Source: Bog-473 sp963728845
GTDB taxonomy: Bacteria; Actinomycetota; Acidimicrobiia; Acidimicrobiales; RAAP-2
Assembly: GCA_963728845.1 (NCBI GenBank)
Contig: CAVSLS010000048.1
Location: 6,155 to 70,154, forward strand
Length of the DNA: 64,000 bases
Direction: 5' to 3'
The notes below the pieces were generated by a model. That model was given only the letters and a program-made list of their open reading frames with translations. It was not told the DNA's origin and made no database searches. Both the position numbers and the translations under genes were made by a program. Shown here one piece after another: positions 1 to 9,481 of the stretch (position 1 is its first letter; the number at the start of each line of letters is the position of its first letter).

Positions 1-933
1 GCGAACAACGCCCGCCAGGCCGACGTCCCACAGGGTGCCGCCGTCATCCCGCAGGTGGTCGGCACCGCGCCGGGCCTCATCTGCCCGATCGGGAACAAGG
101 TGATCTATGCGGTCCCCGGCGTCCCCTACGAGATGACCGAGATGTTCGAGCGCGCCATCCTGCCCGACCTGCGCGCCCGCATGGCCGAGGCCGGCGAGGA
201 GGGTGCCATCGCCAGCCGCGTGCTGCGTACCTGGGGGGCCAGCGAATCGGGACTGGCCGAGGCGCTCCAGGACCGCATCGACGCGCTCGACGCCCCGGCG
301 ACGTCACGCTCGCTTTTCTCGCCTCGGGCATCGAGGGGATCAAGGTGCGCATCACGGCCAAGGCCCGCACGCTCGAGGACGTCTCCTCGCTCCTCGACAA
401 GGAGGAGACAGAGGTACGCCGCGCCATCGACGATCGCCTGGGCGACATCGTGTTCGGCGTCGACGACGAGTCCATGGAGGTTGCCGTCGCGCAACGCCTC
501 ATCGCTCGTGGCCTCAGCTTCGGCGTGGCCGAGTCGCTGACGGGCGGCCTCATCGCCTCCCGCCTCGTCAACGTGCCGGGAGCCTCGGCCTGGTTCCGCG
601 GCGGCGTCGTGGCCTATGACTCGCGGGTCAAGTTCGACGTCCTGGGGGTGCCGGCGGGGCCCGTCGTCACCGAGGCGGCGGCGGCGGCCATGGCGGAGGG
701 AGCCGCCCGGGTGACGGGGGCCGACGTCGGCCTGGGCATCACCGGCGTGGCCGGCCCTGAGGAGCAGGAGGGTGTGGCAGCCGGGGACCGTCTTCGTCGG
801 CCTCTCCCTGCCGGGCCAGCCGGCCCAGACCCGCGAGCTCCGGGTGCCGGGCGACCGGGAGCGCGTCCGGCAGTACGGGGCCATTTCGGCGCTTGACCTG
901 CTGCGACGTGCCCTCGACGCCTCCACCGCCTGA
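1..933 (+). CDS. cinA: CinA family protein (partial at window edge, frameshifted)
   Basis: CinA-type protein: an N-terminal MoCF-like nucleotide-binding domain plus a C-terminal PncC-type nicotinamide-nucleotide amidase domain, linked to NMN recycling and competence/damage response. The window opens inside the N-terminal domain (ANNARQAD, then GTAPG and the conserved VPGVPYEM). The C-terminal domain shows AESLTGGLIASRL, followed by FRGGVVAYDS and GITGVAGP. The reading frame changes near 300 (one C apparently missing in a C-run) and again near 775, where frame 1 resumes as TVFVGLSLPGQ and ends at the TGA at 931-933. Both breaks sit in G/C runs and the protein restores perfectly, so I read them as sequence errors. 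The 5' end lies outside the window. Confidence 0.9.
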
Positions 934-1021
934 GCGCCGCGAGTTCACAGGAGGCCCACAGGGGGGTCACACTGGACGAGGAATCGGGGGTGCGACCCTG
1001 TCCGGGAGGGAGGTATCACCA

Positions 1022-1735
1022 GTGAAGACCGAAAACGGACCGCGGGTCTTGGTCGTCGACGACGAGCCGTCGATCGTCGATGCCGTGGCGACGTCGTTGC
1101 GCTACGAGGGGTTCACCGTCGACGAGGCGATGACGGGGCGCAAGGCTCTGGCGCAGGCCCAGGAGGACCCGCCCGACCTCCTGATCCTCGACGTCATGCT
1201 GCCCGACCTCGACGGCCTCGAGGTGACCCGGCGCCTCCGCGCCGACGGGCTGCGCGTCCCCGTCCTCTTCCTCACCGCCCGCGACACGCTGCAGGACAAG
1301 CTGGCCGGTCTGACGGTCGGGGGCGACGACTACGTCACCAAGCCCTTCGCGCTGGCCGAGGTCATCGCCCGGGTGCACGCGATCCTGCGGCGCACCGGCT
1401 ACGAGCCAGAGGACGACGGCATCCTCCGTTTCTCCGACCTCGAGCTCGACGAGAGCGCGCACGAAGTGCGCCGTGGCGGCAATCCGATCAACCTCACCGC
1501 GACCGAGTTCAACCTCCTGCGCTACTTCATGCTCAACCCGCGCCACGTGCTCTCCAAGGCGCAGATCCTCGACCACGTCTGGCACTACGACTTCGGGGGC
1601 GACGGCAACGTCGTCGAGACCTACGTCAGCTATCTGCGCAAGAAGCTCGAGAAGTTCGGGCCTCCGCTGATCCACACCATCCGGCTCGTCGGCTACACGC
1701 TGCGGGAGCCGGAGTCGGCCAGCGGAGCGGCCTGA
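1022..1735 (+). CDS. OmpR/PhoB-family response regulator
   Basis: DNA-binding response regulator of 237 aa. The receiver has the acidic pair D13/D14, phospho-acceptor D57 (LILDVMLPD), T85 and K107 (YVTKPF). A C-terminal winged helix ends in ETYVSYLRKKLEK and the IRLVGYTLRE wing. The frame is open further upstream, but GTG 1022 is chosen because a strong purine-rich ribosome site (GGGAGGGAGG, 1004-1013) lies eight bases before it and the protein then starts just ahead of the receiver. The stop abuts the GTG of the kinase gene at 1736, so the two are translationally coupled. It resembles TcrA/MprA-type regulators; the likely target is the adjacent glycosyltransferase operon (inference). Confidence 0.93.
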   Translation: MKTENGPRVLVVDDEPSIVDAVATSLRYEGFTVDEAMTGRKALAQAQEDPPDLLILDVMLPDLDGLEVTRRLRADGLRVPVLFLTARDTLQDKLAGLTVGGDDYVTKPFALAEVIARVHAILRRTGYEPEDDGILRFSDLELDESAHEVRRGGNPINLTATEFNLLRYFMLNPRHVLSKAQILDHVWHYDFGGDGNVVETYVSYLRKKLEKFGPPLIHTIRLVGYTLREPESASGAA

Positions 1736-3297
1736 GTGTCCCTCCGGCTGCGCCTGCTTGTCGCGGTCGGGCTGATCGCCATCGTGGCTCTCGTGGTGGC
1801 GGACTTCGCCACCTACTCTGCGCTGCGGTCCTCTCTCTACAACCAGGTGGACCAGGAGCTGGCCCACCCGGCTCATTTCAACGTCGACTCGGTCACCGGA
1901 ACCGCCGTTGGTTGCCCGTCGCCACAGAGCGACTTCGGTGGCGCCGGCCCCGTCGGGAACTCGGGTGGCGGGCCAGGCCCCGGGGGAGGCGACAACTTCC
2001 CCAACGTCTTCGGCATCAGCTACATCGGCGTCGTCGAGCCAGAGCGGCAGGGTCGTCCAGGCCTTCGAGTGCCCCGCCTACGTTGGGAACCACCCCTACC
2101 GCCCCCAGCTGCCCTCGCCCATCAGCGGCTTCACCGCGCAGCCTGACGGGTCCCAGGTGGCCTAGTTCACCACGGGCTCCATCGCCTCGGGGGGTCCGGC
2201 GTTCCGGGTGCGGGCGACCAAGATCGTCGGCGGCAACTTCAACGGCGACGTGCTCGTGCAGGCGCAGACCCTGGTCGACCAGACCAGCACGTTGCACACC
2301 CTGTTCCTCATCGAGCTCGCGGTCACGGCCGGCGCCATCGTCTTCGCGCTCGGCGCCGGTTGGTGGCTCGTCCGGCTCGGCCTGAGGCCGCTGGAGGACG
2401 TCGAGGCGCACGGCCGACTCCATCGCGGCGGGGAACCTCGAGCAGCGGGTACCGGGCGCCGACCGGGCGACCGAGGTGGGCCGGCTCGCCCGTGCGCTCA
2501 ACGTCATGCTCGAGCGGATCCAGGCCGCGTTCGACGCCCGTCTCCGGTCGGAGGCCCGCCTCAAGGACAACGAGCACCATCTGCGTCAGTTCGTCGCCGA
2601 CGCCTCGCATGAGCTCCGCACACCGATCGCCGCCGTCTCGGCCTACGCCGAGCTGTTCGAGCGGGGCGGAGCCGAGCACTCCGACGACCTGCCCCGGCAT
2701 CGTCGGGCATCCGCACCGAGACGGCACGCATGGACCGCCTGGTCAACGACCTGCTCACCCTGGCCCGCCTGGACGAGGGCGTGCCCATGGAGATGGCGCC
2801 CGTCGAGCTGGTGTCATTGGCTTCGGATGCTGTTCGGACCGCGTCCGCCGTCGGACCCGACTGGCCGGTGCGGTTCTGGGCTGCCCACCCAGTTGAGGTG
2901 TCCGGCGACAAGGATCGCCTCCGCCAGGTGCTCGACAACCTGTTGGCCAACGTGCGGGCGCATACCCCGCCCGGGACCACGGCCACAGTGCGGGTTGACC
3001 AGATCGGCGACCACGCCGAGATCGAAGTGCGCGACGCCGGCCCCGGCATGCCCGACGAGGAGGCCCATCGCGTCTTTGAGCGTTTCTACCGGGCCGACCC
3101 GGCACGATCGCGCACCAGCGGGGGAAGCGGACTCGGACTTTCCATCGTGGCGGCCATCGTGGCGGCGCATGGCGGGACGGTGTCCGCCACGTCCGCGCCG
3201 GGCAGCGGGATGGTCGTCTCCGTGCGCATCCCGATGAGCACCGTGCAACCGGAGCGACGAGGTCACGGCGGGCGAGACACCCGAATCAGCCGCCTGA
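1736..3297 (+). CDS. Sensor histidine kinase (multiple frameshifts)
   Basis: Membrane sensor kinase partner of the preceding regulator. GTG 1736 directly follows the regulator stop. The sequence gives an N-terminal membrane helix (LLVAVGLIAIVALVV), a Gly/Pro-rich extracytoplasmic loop, a second helix (LAVTAGAIVFALGAGWWLV), a HAMP-like linker (IAAGNLEQRV), a HisKA H-box ASHELRTP near 2606-2629, and an ATPase domain with DNLLANVRAHT, RDAGPGMP and GGSGLGLSIV. The reading frame changes near 2040, 2410 and 2710 and probably near 3245, and there is an in-frame TAG at 2163. All domains are otherwise recoverable. Either the sequence has indel errors or this is a decayed kinase; neighbouring genes with similar lesions favour errors. 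The end at 3297 assumes the last frame change. Confidence 0.82.
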
Positions 3298-3369
3298 GTC
3301 CCGCGGGTCCGCGACTTCACACCGGACCCACAGCCGACCTTCACGGAGCCTGGAGGCGGGCCGGGCACC

Positions 3370-4581
3370 ATGCGGGACATGACAGCGCTGGCTCCGTACG
3401 AGGCCGACGTCGACCCCCGCCAGGTCTCGATGGACGTCGAGATCGTCGTGCCCGTCTACAACGAGGCGGCCCAGCTGGCGGAGAGGATCACCGCGCTCCG
3501 CACCTTCCTCGACGAGTCGTTTCCCTTCCGGGCGCTCGTCACGGTGGTGGACAACGCCAGCACGGACGACACCTCCCGCGTGGCCGGCGAGTTGGCGGCA
3601 CGGTTGCGAGGCGTGGCTGCGATGCGCCTGCCCCGCAAGGGACGCGGCTACGCGCTGCGAGAGGCCTGGTCGACCAGTGCCGCTCCCGTCGTCGCCTACA
3701 TGGACGTCGACCTCTCCACCTCGCTGCCGGCGCTGCTCCCTCTCGTGGCGCCGCTGCTCTCTGGTCACCGCGACGTCGCCATCGGGTCGCGGCTCGCCCG
3801 CGGAGCGCATGTCGTGCGCGGCCCCAAGCGAGAGCTCATCTCCCGGGCCTACAACCTGCTGCTCAAGTTCACGCTGCAGGGCCGTTTCAGCGACGCCCAG
3901 TGCGGTTTCAAGGCTCTGCGCCGGGACGCAGCGGAGAAGTTGCTTCCCCTCGTCGAGGACAACGAGTGGTTCTTCGACACCGAGCTGCTGGTCACTGCGG
4001 AGCGGCTGGGCCTGCGCATCGGCGAGGTCCCGGTGGACTGGGTCGACGATCCCGACTCGCGGGTGAAGATCGTGTCGACAGCCGCCGACGACCTGCGCGG
4101 CGTGTGGCGGATGCTCGTGCGGCGCCCCAAGGGCCTCCGCCGCGTGCGCTCCAACGAGGTCGCAGCCGACCAGCTGCTGCGCTTCGCGGGCGTTGGTGTG
4201 ATCTCGACCCTCGGCTACCTCTTCCTCTTCGTGGCCTGGCGCCCGATCATCGGACCGATCAGCGCCAACGCGGTCGCCATGGCGATCGCCACCCTGTTCA
4301 ACACGGCGGTGCACCGCGAGCTGTCCCGCACCACCGACGGCCAGGCTCGGCGCGGCCGGCTCTACGCCGTCGCCGCCGGCCTTTACATCGTGAGCCTCGC
4401 GTTCACGACGCTGGGCCTTCTCGTTGCGCAGCTGGTGGCTCCCGGCGCCCTGCTCCTCGAGCTGGTGGCGATCACCGTGGCCAACCTGGCCGCCGCCGTC
4501 TTCCGGTTCGCCGTGCTGCGGGCCTGGATCTTCCGTCCCTGCGCTCGCACGGGCGCCGAACCCATGGAGATGTCACGATGA
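3370..4581 (+). CDS. Family 2 glycosyltransferase with C-terminal GtrA membrane domain
   Basis: Polyprenyl-phosphate sugar transferase of the DPM1/YkcC type fused to a GtrA-like membrane domain (403 aa). The GT2 domain (about residues 18-250) shows VEIVVPVYNEA, the nucleotide-sugar motif VVDNASTDDT, YMDVDLSTS, SDAQCGFKALR and the acceptor-side EDNEWFFDTELL. Residues about 270-395 form four hydrophobic segments typical of GtrA flippase-like domains. It should make a lipid-linked sugar at the cytoplasmic face and help move it across the membrane. Its TGA overlaps the next ATG (ATGA at 4578-4581), a strong sign of co-translation with the ArnT/YkcB-like gene that would use the lipid-linked sugar. 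Confidence 0.9.
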   Translation: MRDMTALAPYEADVDPRQVSMDVEIVVPVYNEAAQLAERITALRTFLDESFPFRALVTVVDNASTDDTSRVAGELAARLRGVAAMRLPRKGRGYALREAWSTSAAPVVAYMDVDLSTSLPALLPLVAPLLSGHRDVAIGSRLARGAHVVRGPKRELISRAYNLLLKFTLQGRFSDAQCGFKALRRDAAEKLLPLVEDNEWFFDTELLVTAERLGLRIGEVPVDWVDDPDSRVKIVSTAADDLRGVWRMLVRRPKGLRRVRSNEVAADQLLRFAGVGVISTLGYLFLFVAWRPIIGPISANAVAMAIATLFNTAVHRELSRTTDGQARRGRLYAVAAGLYIVSLAFTTLGLLVAQLVAPGALLLELVAITVANLAAAVFRFAVLRAWIFRPCARTGAEPMEMSR

Positions 4582-6800
4582 CGGACCTCACGCCCGCCCC
4601 CGATGCCCCCGTCGGGGTGCTCGACCGGACGGTGGTCGACCTCGACGTCGGCACGGACGCGAGTGCCACCACGGCGCGCGCCGGCGAGTGGCCGCCTGGC
4701 CCACGGCGGGGTCACCTGGCCCGCTTCGTGCGGGGCAAGGAGAGCGACGCACCCTGGGTGCGGCCGGCCCTCCTCACGCTGCTCGTCGCCACGGCCGTCC
4801 TCTACCTCTGGGACCTCGGGGCGAGCGGGTGGGCCAACTCCTTCTACTCGGCGGCGGTGCAGGCGGGGACCAAGAGCTGGAAAGCGTTCTTCTTCGGCTC
4901 CTCGGACTCGTCCAACTTCATCACCGTCGACAAGCCGCCGGCGTTCTTGTGGCCGATGGAGATCTCGGCCCGCATCTTCGGGCTCAACTCGTGGAGCGTG
5001 CTGGCGCCGCAGGCCCTCGAGGGTGTCGCGACCGTCGGCCTGGTCTACCTGTCCGTCCGGCGCTGGTTCAGCGCGCAGGCCGCGATCCTCGGCGGTGCCG
5101 TCGTGGCCCTCACGCCGGTGGCCGCGCTGATGTTCCGTTACAACAACCCCGACGCCATGCTGGCCCTGCTGCTTGCGGGCGCCCTCTACGCCACCATGCG
5201 CGGCCTGGAGCGGGCGCAGACCAAGTGGCTCGTCCTGGCCGGGGCGCTGGTGGGCTTCGGCTTCATCACCAAGATGATGCAGGCCTTCCTGATCCTCCCG
5301 GTCATGGCCGTCGTCTACCTGCTCGCGGCGCCGACGGGATTGCGGCGGCGGGTCTGGCAGGTCTTCCTGATGGGCGTGTCCGTCCTCGTCGCTGCCGGCT
5401 GGTGGGTCGCCGCGGTCGTCCTCACACCGGCGGCCGACCGCCCGTACGTCGGCGGGTCGCAGGACAACAACATCTTGAACCTCATCTTCGGCTACAACGG
5501 CTTCGGCCGGATCACCGGGAACGAGGCCGGCAGTGTGGGCGGCGGCAGGGTCGCCGGCAGCATGTGGGGCCCGACCGGGCTCACCCGGCTCTTCAACTCC
5601 GAATTCGGCAACATGATGTCGTGGCTGTTGCCCGGCGCGCTCGTGATGGGCGCCGTGCTGCTCGCCCTCACCCTCCGGGCCCGCCGCACCGACCGCGAGC
5701 GCGCCGCACTGCTGCTGTGGGGCGGCTCGCTCGTCTCCACCGGCCTCGTCATCAGCCTGGCCCAGGGCATCATCCACCCGTACTACTTGGTGGCCCTGGC
5801 GGCGCCGCTCGGCGGCCTCATCGGGATCGCCACCATGGGCCTCTGGCAGCGCCGCGGCACCTTGGCGGGCCGGGTCGGCCTGGCCGCGGGCCTGGGCGCG
5901 ACGGTGGTGTGGAGTTACGTCCTTCTCGGGCGCACGCCGGACTGGTTCCCCGCGTTGCGGCCCTTCGTGGCGGTGGCCGGAGCCCTCGGGGTCGTTGCCA
6001 TCCTGGCTCTGCCTCTCCTGCGCTCTGTCCCCAAGCTGGCCATCGGCCTCGTCGCGCTGCTCGGCTTCGGTGCCGCGCTGGCCGCGCCCCTGTTCTCGAC
6101 GGTCGCCACGGCGGAGACGCCGCACAGCGGTGCGATTCCCTCCGTGACGCCGAGCGCTGCGAGCGGCTTCGGCGGCCCCGGCGGAGGATTCCCCGGCGGA
6201 GGTTTCCCCGGTGCCGGGCGCCTGCACCGCGCCTTCGCCGGCGGCGCGTTCCCCGGTGGGGCCCGACCCTCGTTCGGCGGCGGCTTCCCCGGCGGCGGCT
6301 TCCCCGGCGCCGGAACGGGTACCGGCACCGGCGGGTTCCCCGGTGCGGCGGCCCCCTCGTTCGGCGCCGGCGGTGGCGCCGGGCGTGCCTTCCGCGGTGG
6401 GGGCGGCCTCGGCGGGATCTTGGGTGCCAGCCAATCCAACGCTGCGTTGGACAAGCTGCTGCAGTCGAACGCGGGGCGCTACGACTGGGCCGCCGCGACG
6501 GTGAGCGCCAACTCGGCCGCCGGCTACCAGCTGTCGAGCGGCGAGCCGGTGATGGCCATCGGCGGGTTCAACGGGACCGACCCGGCGCCGACGCTGGCCC
6601 AGTTCGAGAAGTACGTCGCCGAGGGCAAGATCCACTACTTCATCGCCGGCGGGCGCGGTGGAGGCCCCGGTGGCGCAGGCGGCTCGAGCGATGACGCCTC
6701 GCAGATCACCTCGTGGGTGGAGTCGCACTACACGGCTGAGACCGTCGGTGGCGTGACCGTCTACGACCTCGCTTCGGGCACTTCGGGCTCGTCGGCCTGA
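4578..6800 (+). CDS. ArnT/YkcB-like glycosyltransferase (GT39/GT83 class) with Gly-rich insert
   Basis: Polytopic transferase of 740 aa that would move sugar from a polyprenyl-phosphate donor onto an extracytoplasmic acceptor. About a dozen hydrophobic helices run from residue 70 to 510. The first periplasmic loop has the VDKPP motif characteristic of the family, and FRYNNPDA follows in a later loop. Residues about 515-620 are a low-complexity GGFPGGGFPGAG-type region, after which a soluble domain (SNAGRYDWAAATVSAN, then HYFIAGG) matches the C-terminal domain found in actinobacterial YkcA/B proteins. The start is fixed by the ATGA overlap. Together with the upstream GT2-GtrA gene and the two-component pair it forms a four-gene cell-surface glycosylation locus. 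Confidence 0.9.
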   Translation: MTDLTPAPDAPVGVLDRTVVDLDVGTDASATTARAGEWPPGPRRGHLARFVRGKESDAPWVRPALLTLLVATAVLYLWDLGASGWANSFYSAAVQAGTKSWKAFFFGSSDSSNFITVDKPPAFLWPMEISARIFGLNSWSVLAPQALEGVATVGLVYLSVRRWFSAQAAILGGAVVALTPVAALMFRYNNPDAMLALLLAGALYATMRGLERAQTKWLVLAGALVGFGFITKMMQAFLILPVMAVVYLLAAPTGLRRRVWQVFLMGVSVLVAAGWWVAAVVLTPAADRPYVGGSQDNNILNLIFGYNGFGRITGNEAGSVGGGRVAGSMWGPTGLTRLFNSEFGNMMSWLLPGALVMGAVLLALTLRARRTDRERAALLLWGGSLVSTGLVISLAQGIIHPYYLVALAAPLGGLIGIATMGLWQRRGTLAGRVGLAAGLGATVVWSYVLLGRTPDWFPALRPFVAVAGALGVVAILALPLLRSVPKLAIGLVALLGFGAALAAPLFSTVATAETPHSGAIPSVTPSAASGFGGPGGGFPGGGFPGAGRLHRAFAGGAFPGGARPSFGGGFPGGGFPGAGTGTGTGGFPGAAAPSFGAGGGAGRAFRGGGGLGGILGASQSNAALDKLLQSNAGRYDWAAATVSANSAAGYQLSSGEPVMAIGGFNGTDPAPTLAQFEKYVAEGKIHYFIAGGRGGGPGGAGGSSDDASQITSWVESHYTAETVGGVTVYDLASGTSGSSA

Positions 6801-6865
6801 TACCGGACCGGCCCGTCTCGGCGTCGGGCGAGGGGAGCCGGTAGGAGTACCGGATTCTCCGTACA

Positions 6866-7390
6866 GTGGGAGTCCTCTCTATGCAGGACCCCGAGGAGTC
6901 CGTGGTGACGTGGGCGATCCGGCGTTGCCGCGCGGAGGACTGGCGCGACATCCGTCGTCTGCACGTCATGATGGCGTTGGGCATCCCTCTGGCCGTCGAC
7001 GTCGAGCTGAACGACGTGTTCGCGACACCGGACGCCTACTGGACGGAGTACACGACAGCCTGTGCGCTCGGTGGCGAGCAGGCGCTCTACGTCGCCGACG
7101 GGGCGCGGGCCTGTGTCGGGATGGGCCACGTCCGACTCGATCATGGCGAAGGGCGCCTGGCCATGCTGTTCGTCGAGGAGAACCACCGGCGACGGGGCGT
7201 CGGCTCGGCCCTTTTCGTCGCCCAGGAGAGCTGGGCACGAGATTCGGGGGCGACCCACCTGGTCTGTCACATACCGGACACGAGTGCCGCGGTCCGGCTC
7301 GCCGAGCGATCCGGCTGGACGCGTACCGAGGAGATCTTCGTGGCCAAGAACAGGCTCGTCGAGCGCCGCTGGGCCAAGACGATCTCCTAG
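6866..7390 (+). CDS. GNAT-family N-acetyltransferase
   Basis: Acyl-CoA-dependent N-acetyltransferase of about 170 aa. The core shows WAIRRCRAEDW at strand 1, VGMGHVRLD, LAMLFVEENHRRRGVGSAL (the acetyl-CoA binding Q/RxxGxG/A loop) and SAAVRLAERSGW near the end, all in GNAT order. The substrate is not predictable. GTG 6866 and ATG 6881 are both possible; no clear ribosome site decides between them, and the ATG gives a protein that begins nearer the domain. It is a monocistronic gene between the glycosyltransferase operon and the YdeI-like gene. Confidence 0.85.
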   Translation: MGVLSMQDPEESVVTWAIRRCRAEDWRDIRRLHVMMALGIPLAVDVELNDVFATPDAYWTEYTTACALGGEQALYVADGARACVGMGHVRLDHGEGRLAMLFVEENHRRRGVGSALFVAQESWARDSGATHLVCHIPDTSAAVRLAERSGWTRTEEIFVAKNRLVERRWAKTIS

Positions 7391-7417
7391 CCCCGCGGCG
7401 AGCGCCACAATGTCCGG

Positions 7418-7879
7418 ATGGGAGTGATCCGGTTCACGACGCAGCTGCGGGCACACGGCCCCGCGGCCGCCATCGTTCTCGATGATGCGCAGGTCGCCGA
7501 CGTCGGTGAAGGTGCCAAACGATTCCCCGTCGTCGCCACCGTGGACGGGTACACGTGGCGAACGAGCGTGGCCCGCATGGGCGGCGAGTTCGTGGTGGGG
7601 TTGAATCGGGCGGTTCGCCACGACGCGGGCGTGGAGTCCGGGCAGCAGGTCGACGTCGTCCTGGAGCTGGATCTCGCACCGCGGACGGTCGAGGTGCCCG
7701 ATGCGCTAGCGGCTGCGCTGGCGACCGATCCGCGGGCCAAGGCCGCCTTCGAGCGCATGTCCTTCACGCACCGCAAGGAGTACGCCCGCTGGATCGCCGA
7801 GGCGAAACGCGAGGAGACCACGCGGCGCCGCGTCGTACAGGCGCTCGAGATGATCAAGGGGGGCAAGCACCGCTCCTGA
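7418..7879 (+). CDS. YdeI/OmpD-associated family protein (DUF1905 + OmdA)
   Basis: Small two-domain protein of 153 aa. The N-terminal half (residues 3-85) is a DUF1905-type beta domain with VVATVDGYTWRTSVARMGGEFVVGL. The C-terminal half contains AFERMSFTHRKEYARWIAEAKREETRRRR-like sequence, the signature of YdeI / bacteriocin-protection proteins. The biochemical activity is unknown in the family, though members are tied to envelope stress and peptide resistance in enterobacteria. It lies 27 bp after the GNAT gene and about 40 bp before the hydrolase gene, so the three may be co-transcribed. Confidence 0.87.
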   Translation: MGVIRFTTQLRAHGPAAAIVLDDAQVADVGEGAKRFPVVATVDGYTWRTSVARMGGEFVVGLNRAVRHDAGVESGQQVDVVLELDLAPRTVEVPDALAAALATDPRAKAAFERMSFTHRKEYARWIAEAKREETTRRRVVQALEMIKGGKHRS

Positions 7880-7920
7880 CCGGTCGGCCCCGCAGGCGAC
7901 CGCGGTATCGTCCGAGTCTG

Positions 7921-8568
7921 ATGAGCACCTACGTTCTCATCCACGGAGCCGGGTCCGACTCGTGGTACTGGCACCGGGTGAAGCCGGAACTCGAGGCGCT
8001 CGGACACGATGTCGTGGCCGTCGACTTGCCCTGCGACGACGACTCCGCCGGGCTCTCCGACTACGCGGACGAGGTCGTGGCGGCTGCGGGCGATCGCGAC
8101 GACGTCGTCGTGGTGGGCCAGTCGCTCGGTGGCTTCACCGCTCCGCTCGTCTGCGGTCGGCTGCCCGTCCGGCTCATCGTCCTGGTCGCCGCGATGGTGC
8201 CCAGGCCGGGTGAATCCCCAGGGAAGTGGTGGGCCAACACCGGTCATAGGTTCCCCGATCCCTTCGACCCGCAGGAGATCTTTGCGCACGACTTGCCGGC
8301 CGACCTGGTGGCGGAACTCCCGTCACATCTCCGCCAGCAATCCGGGACGCCGTTCGAAGACCCGTGGCCCCTCGACGCGTGGCCCGACGTGCCGACGCGA
8401 TTCCTGCTCTGCCAGGACGACCGCTTCTTCCCCGCGACGTTCCAACGTCGCGTGGTCCGCGATCGATTGGGGATCGAACCCGACGAGATGCCCGGTGGCC
8501 ACCTTCCCGCCCTTGGGCACCCCGACGTGCTCGTCCGCCGGCTGGAGTCCTATCGCCAGGAGCTCTAG
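7921..8568 (+). CDS. Alpha/beta hydrolase
   Basis: Serine hydrolase of 215 aa with the alpha/beta fold. Early oxyanion strand YVLIHGAGSDSWYW, nucleophile elbow GQSLGG near residue 63, acid region LLCQDDRFFP and catalytic His in MPGGHLPALGHP. It is shorter than most esterases and lacks a long cap domain, resembling small actinobacterial EstA/salicylate-esterase-like proteins. ATG 7921 is the natural start because it begins directly at the first beta strand. Its 3' end overlaps the convergent DUF2127 gene by four bases. Confidence 0.88.
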   Translation: MSTYVLIHGAGSDSWYWHRVKPELEALGHDVVAVDLPCDDDSAGLSDYADEVVAAAGDRDDVVVVGQSLGGFTAPLVCGRLPVRLIVLVAAMVPRPGESPGKWWANTGHRFPDPFDPQEIFAHDLPADLVAELPSHLRQQSGTPFEDPWPLDAWPDVPTRFLLCQDDRFFPATFQRRVVRDRLGIEPDEMPGGHLPALGHPDVLVRRLESYRQEL

Positions 8569-9407
8569 AGCGATGCGGGTGCGGGCTCGCCCTGCTCCGA
8601 TGACCCCACGCGTCGTGGCGTGGCCCTCTCAATGGCCTTCCAGCCGCTCAAGGCCTCTCGGCGGGCCATTTCGACGCGGTGCCCACCGCGCAGGCCGAAG
8701 AGGCGCTTGGCCAGGAGGAGGTAGATGGCGACCGCCAGGTTGATCGCCAGGACGACGAGCTTGAAGACGCTGACCCGGAGCGTCAGTTCGTAGACCTCGT
8801 AGGGGATGAGCACCGTCGTCGCAACGAAGGTGAGGTATTCGGCCCACCGCTTGTTGAACCACAGGCCCACCATCTCGGTCGCCTCGAGGGCGGCGTAGGC
8901 GACGAGTACCAACGCCAAGGTGATGAGGTGCGCCGGCGAGTACTTGAAGGCCCGTCCGAAGTAGCCGAGGATGCCCCGGGCCTGGGTCGAACCGGGGTCA
9001 CCTCCCGCCAGGTCGTTCATGATGTTGGTGTAGTCGCGGTGCAACGACTGATCGTGACTGGCAAAGGTGAAGAGCACGAGGGCGAGGGTCGTCAACACCA
9101 CCACGTGGATGGCCCGATCGACGGCGATCAGCCGTAGCACGTAGCGGTCCCGCAGGACCGCGCCTCGCGCCGGTACCTCAATCTCCTCCCGGCGTTCCAC
9201 GCGGTCCCTGGTCGGGTGCTCCGGGATCGGGTGCATCACCCACGCGTCACAGCGGAGGCAACGGTGGAACCGCACCCCGTCGCACTCGCGCACCACGATG
9301 TCGTCTTGGGGGGTGATTTCGGCGGCGCCCACACCGACCAGGTCGTGACCCTTCCAGGCGCAGGTGAACAGTTCGTAACGGTTGGAGGGTCGGCGTCGGC
9401 CTGCCAC
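8565..9407 (-). CDS. DUF2127 membrane protein
   Basis: Integral membrane protein of 280 aa. A soluble N-terminal part of about 100 aa includes CDGVRFHRCLRCDAWV, a Cys-x2-Cys pair suggestive of metal binding. It is followed by four hydrophobic segments (starting HVVVLTTLALVLFTFA) and the DUF2127 signature GLWFNKRWAEYLTFVATT with IPYEVYELT. The function of DUF2127 is unknown. The N-terminal Cys-containing extension is a common actinobacterial variant. It is transcribed convergently with the upstream hydrolase, and the next gene on the same strand begins about 570 bp away. Confidence 0.88.
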   Translation of the reverse strand: MAGRRRPSNRYELFTCAWKGHDLVGVGAAEITPQDDIVVRECDGVRFHRCLRCDAWVMHPIPEHPTRDRVERREEIEVPARGAVLRDRYVLRLIAVDRAIHVVVLTTLALVLFTFASHDQSLHRDYTNIMNDLAGGDPGSTQARGILGYFGRAFKYSPAHLITLALVLVAYAALEATEMVGLWFNKRWAEYLTFVATTVLIPYEVYELTLRVSVFKLVVLAINLAVAIYLLLAKRLFGLRGGHRVEMARREALSGWKAIERATPRRVGSSEQGEPAPASL

Positions 9408-9481
9408 GTCGTCAGGTTAAGCGGCGGGGTGAGACGAGGATCGGATATGTCATGTACCGGCGACCGTTTGCATCGCTCCCC

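Noticed and set aside
6170..6420. The Gly-Phe-Pro repeat region as a CRISPR or minisatellite array
   Set aside because: It encodes an in-frame low-complexity protein segment with irregular units and no spacers.
4383..6728. A 781-residue minus-strand frame opposite the ArnT-like gene
   Set aside because: Composition is His/Gln/Arg/Gly-rich antisense of a transmembrane protein, with no domain and no ribosome site.
2730..6800. A 1356-residue open frame joining a histidine kinase domain to an ArnT-like transferase
   Set aside because: The middle third is Arg/Gly-rich shadow of the GT2 gene in another frame, and the kinase and transferase each have their own ends and starts.
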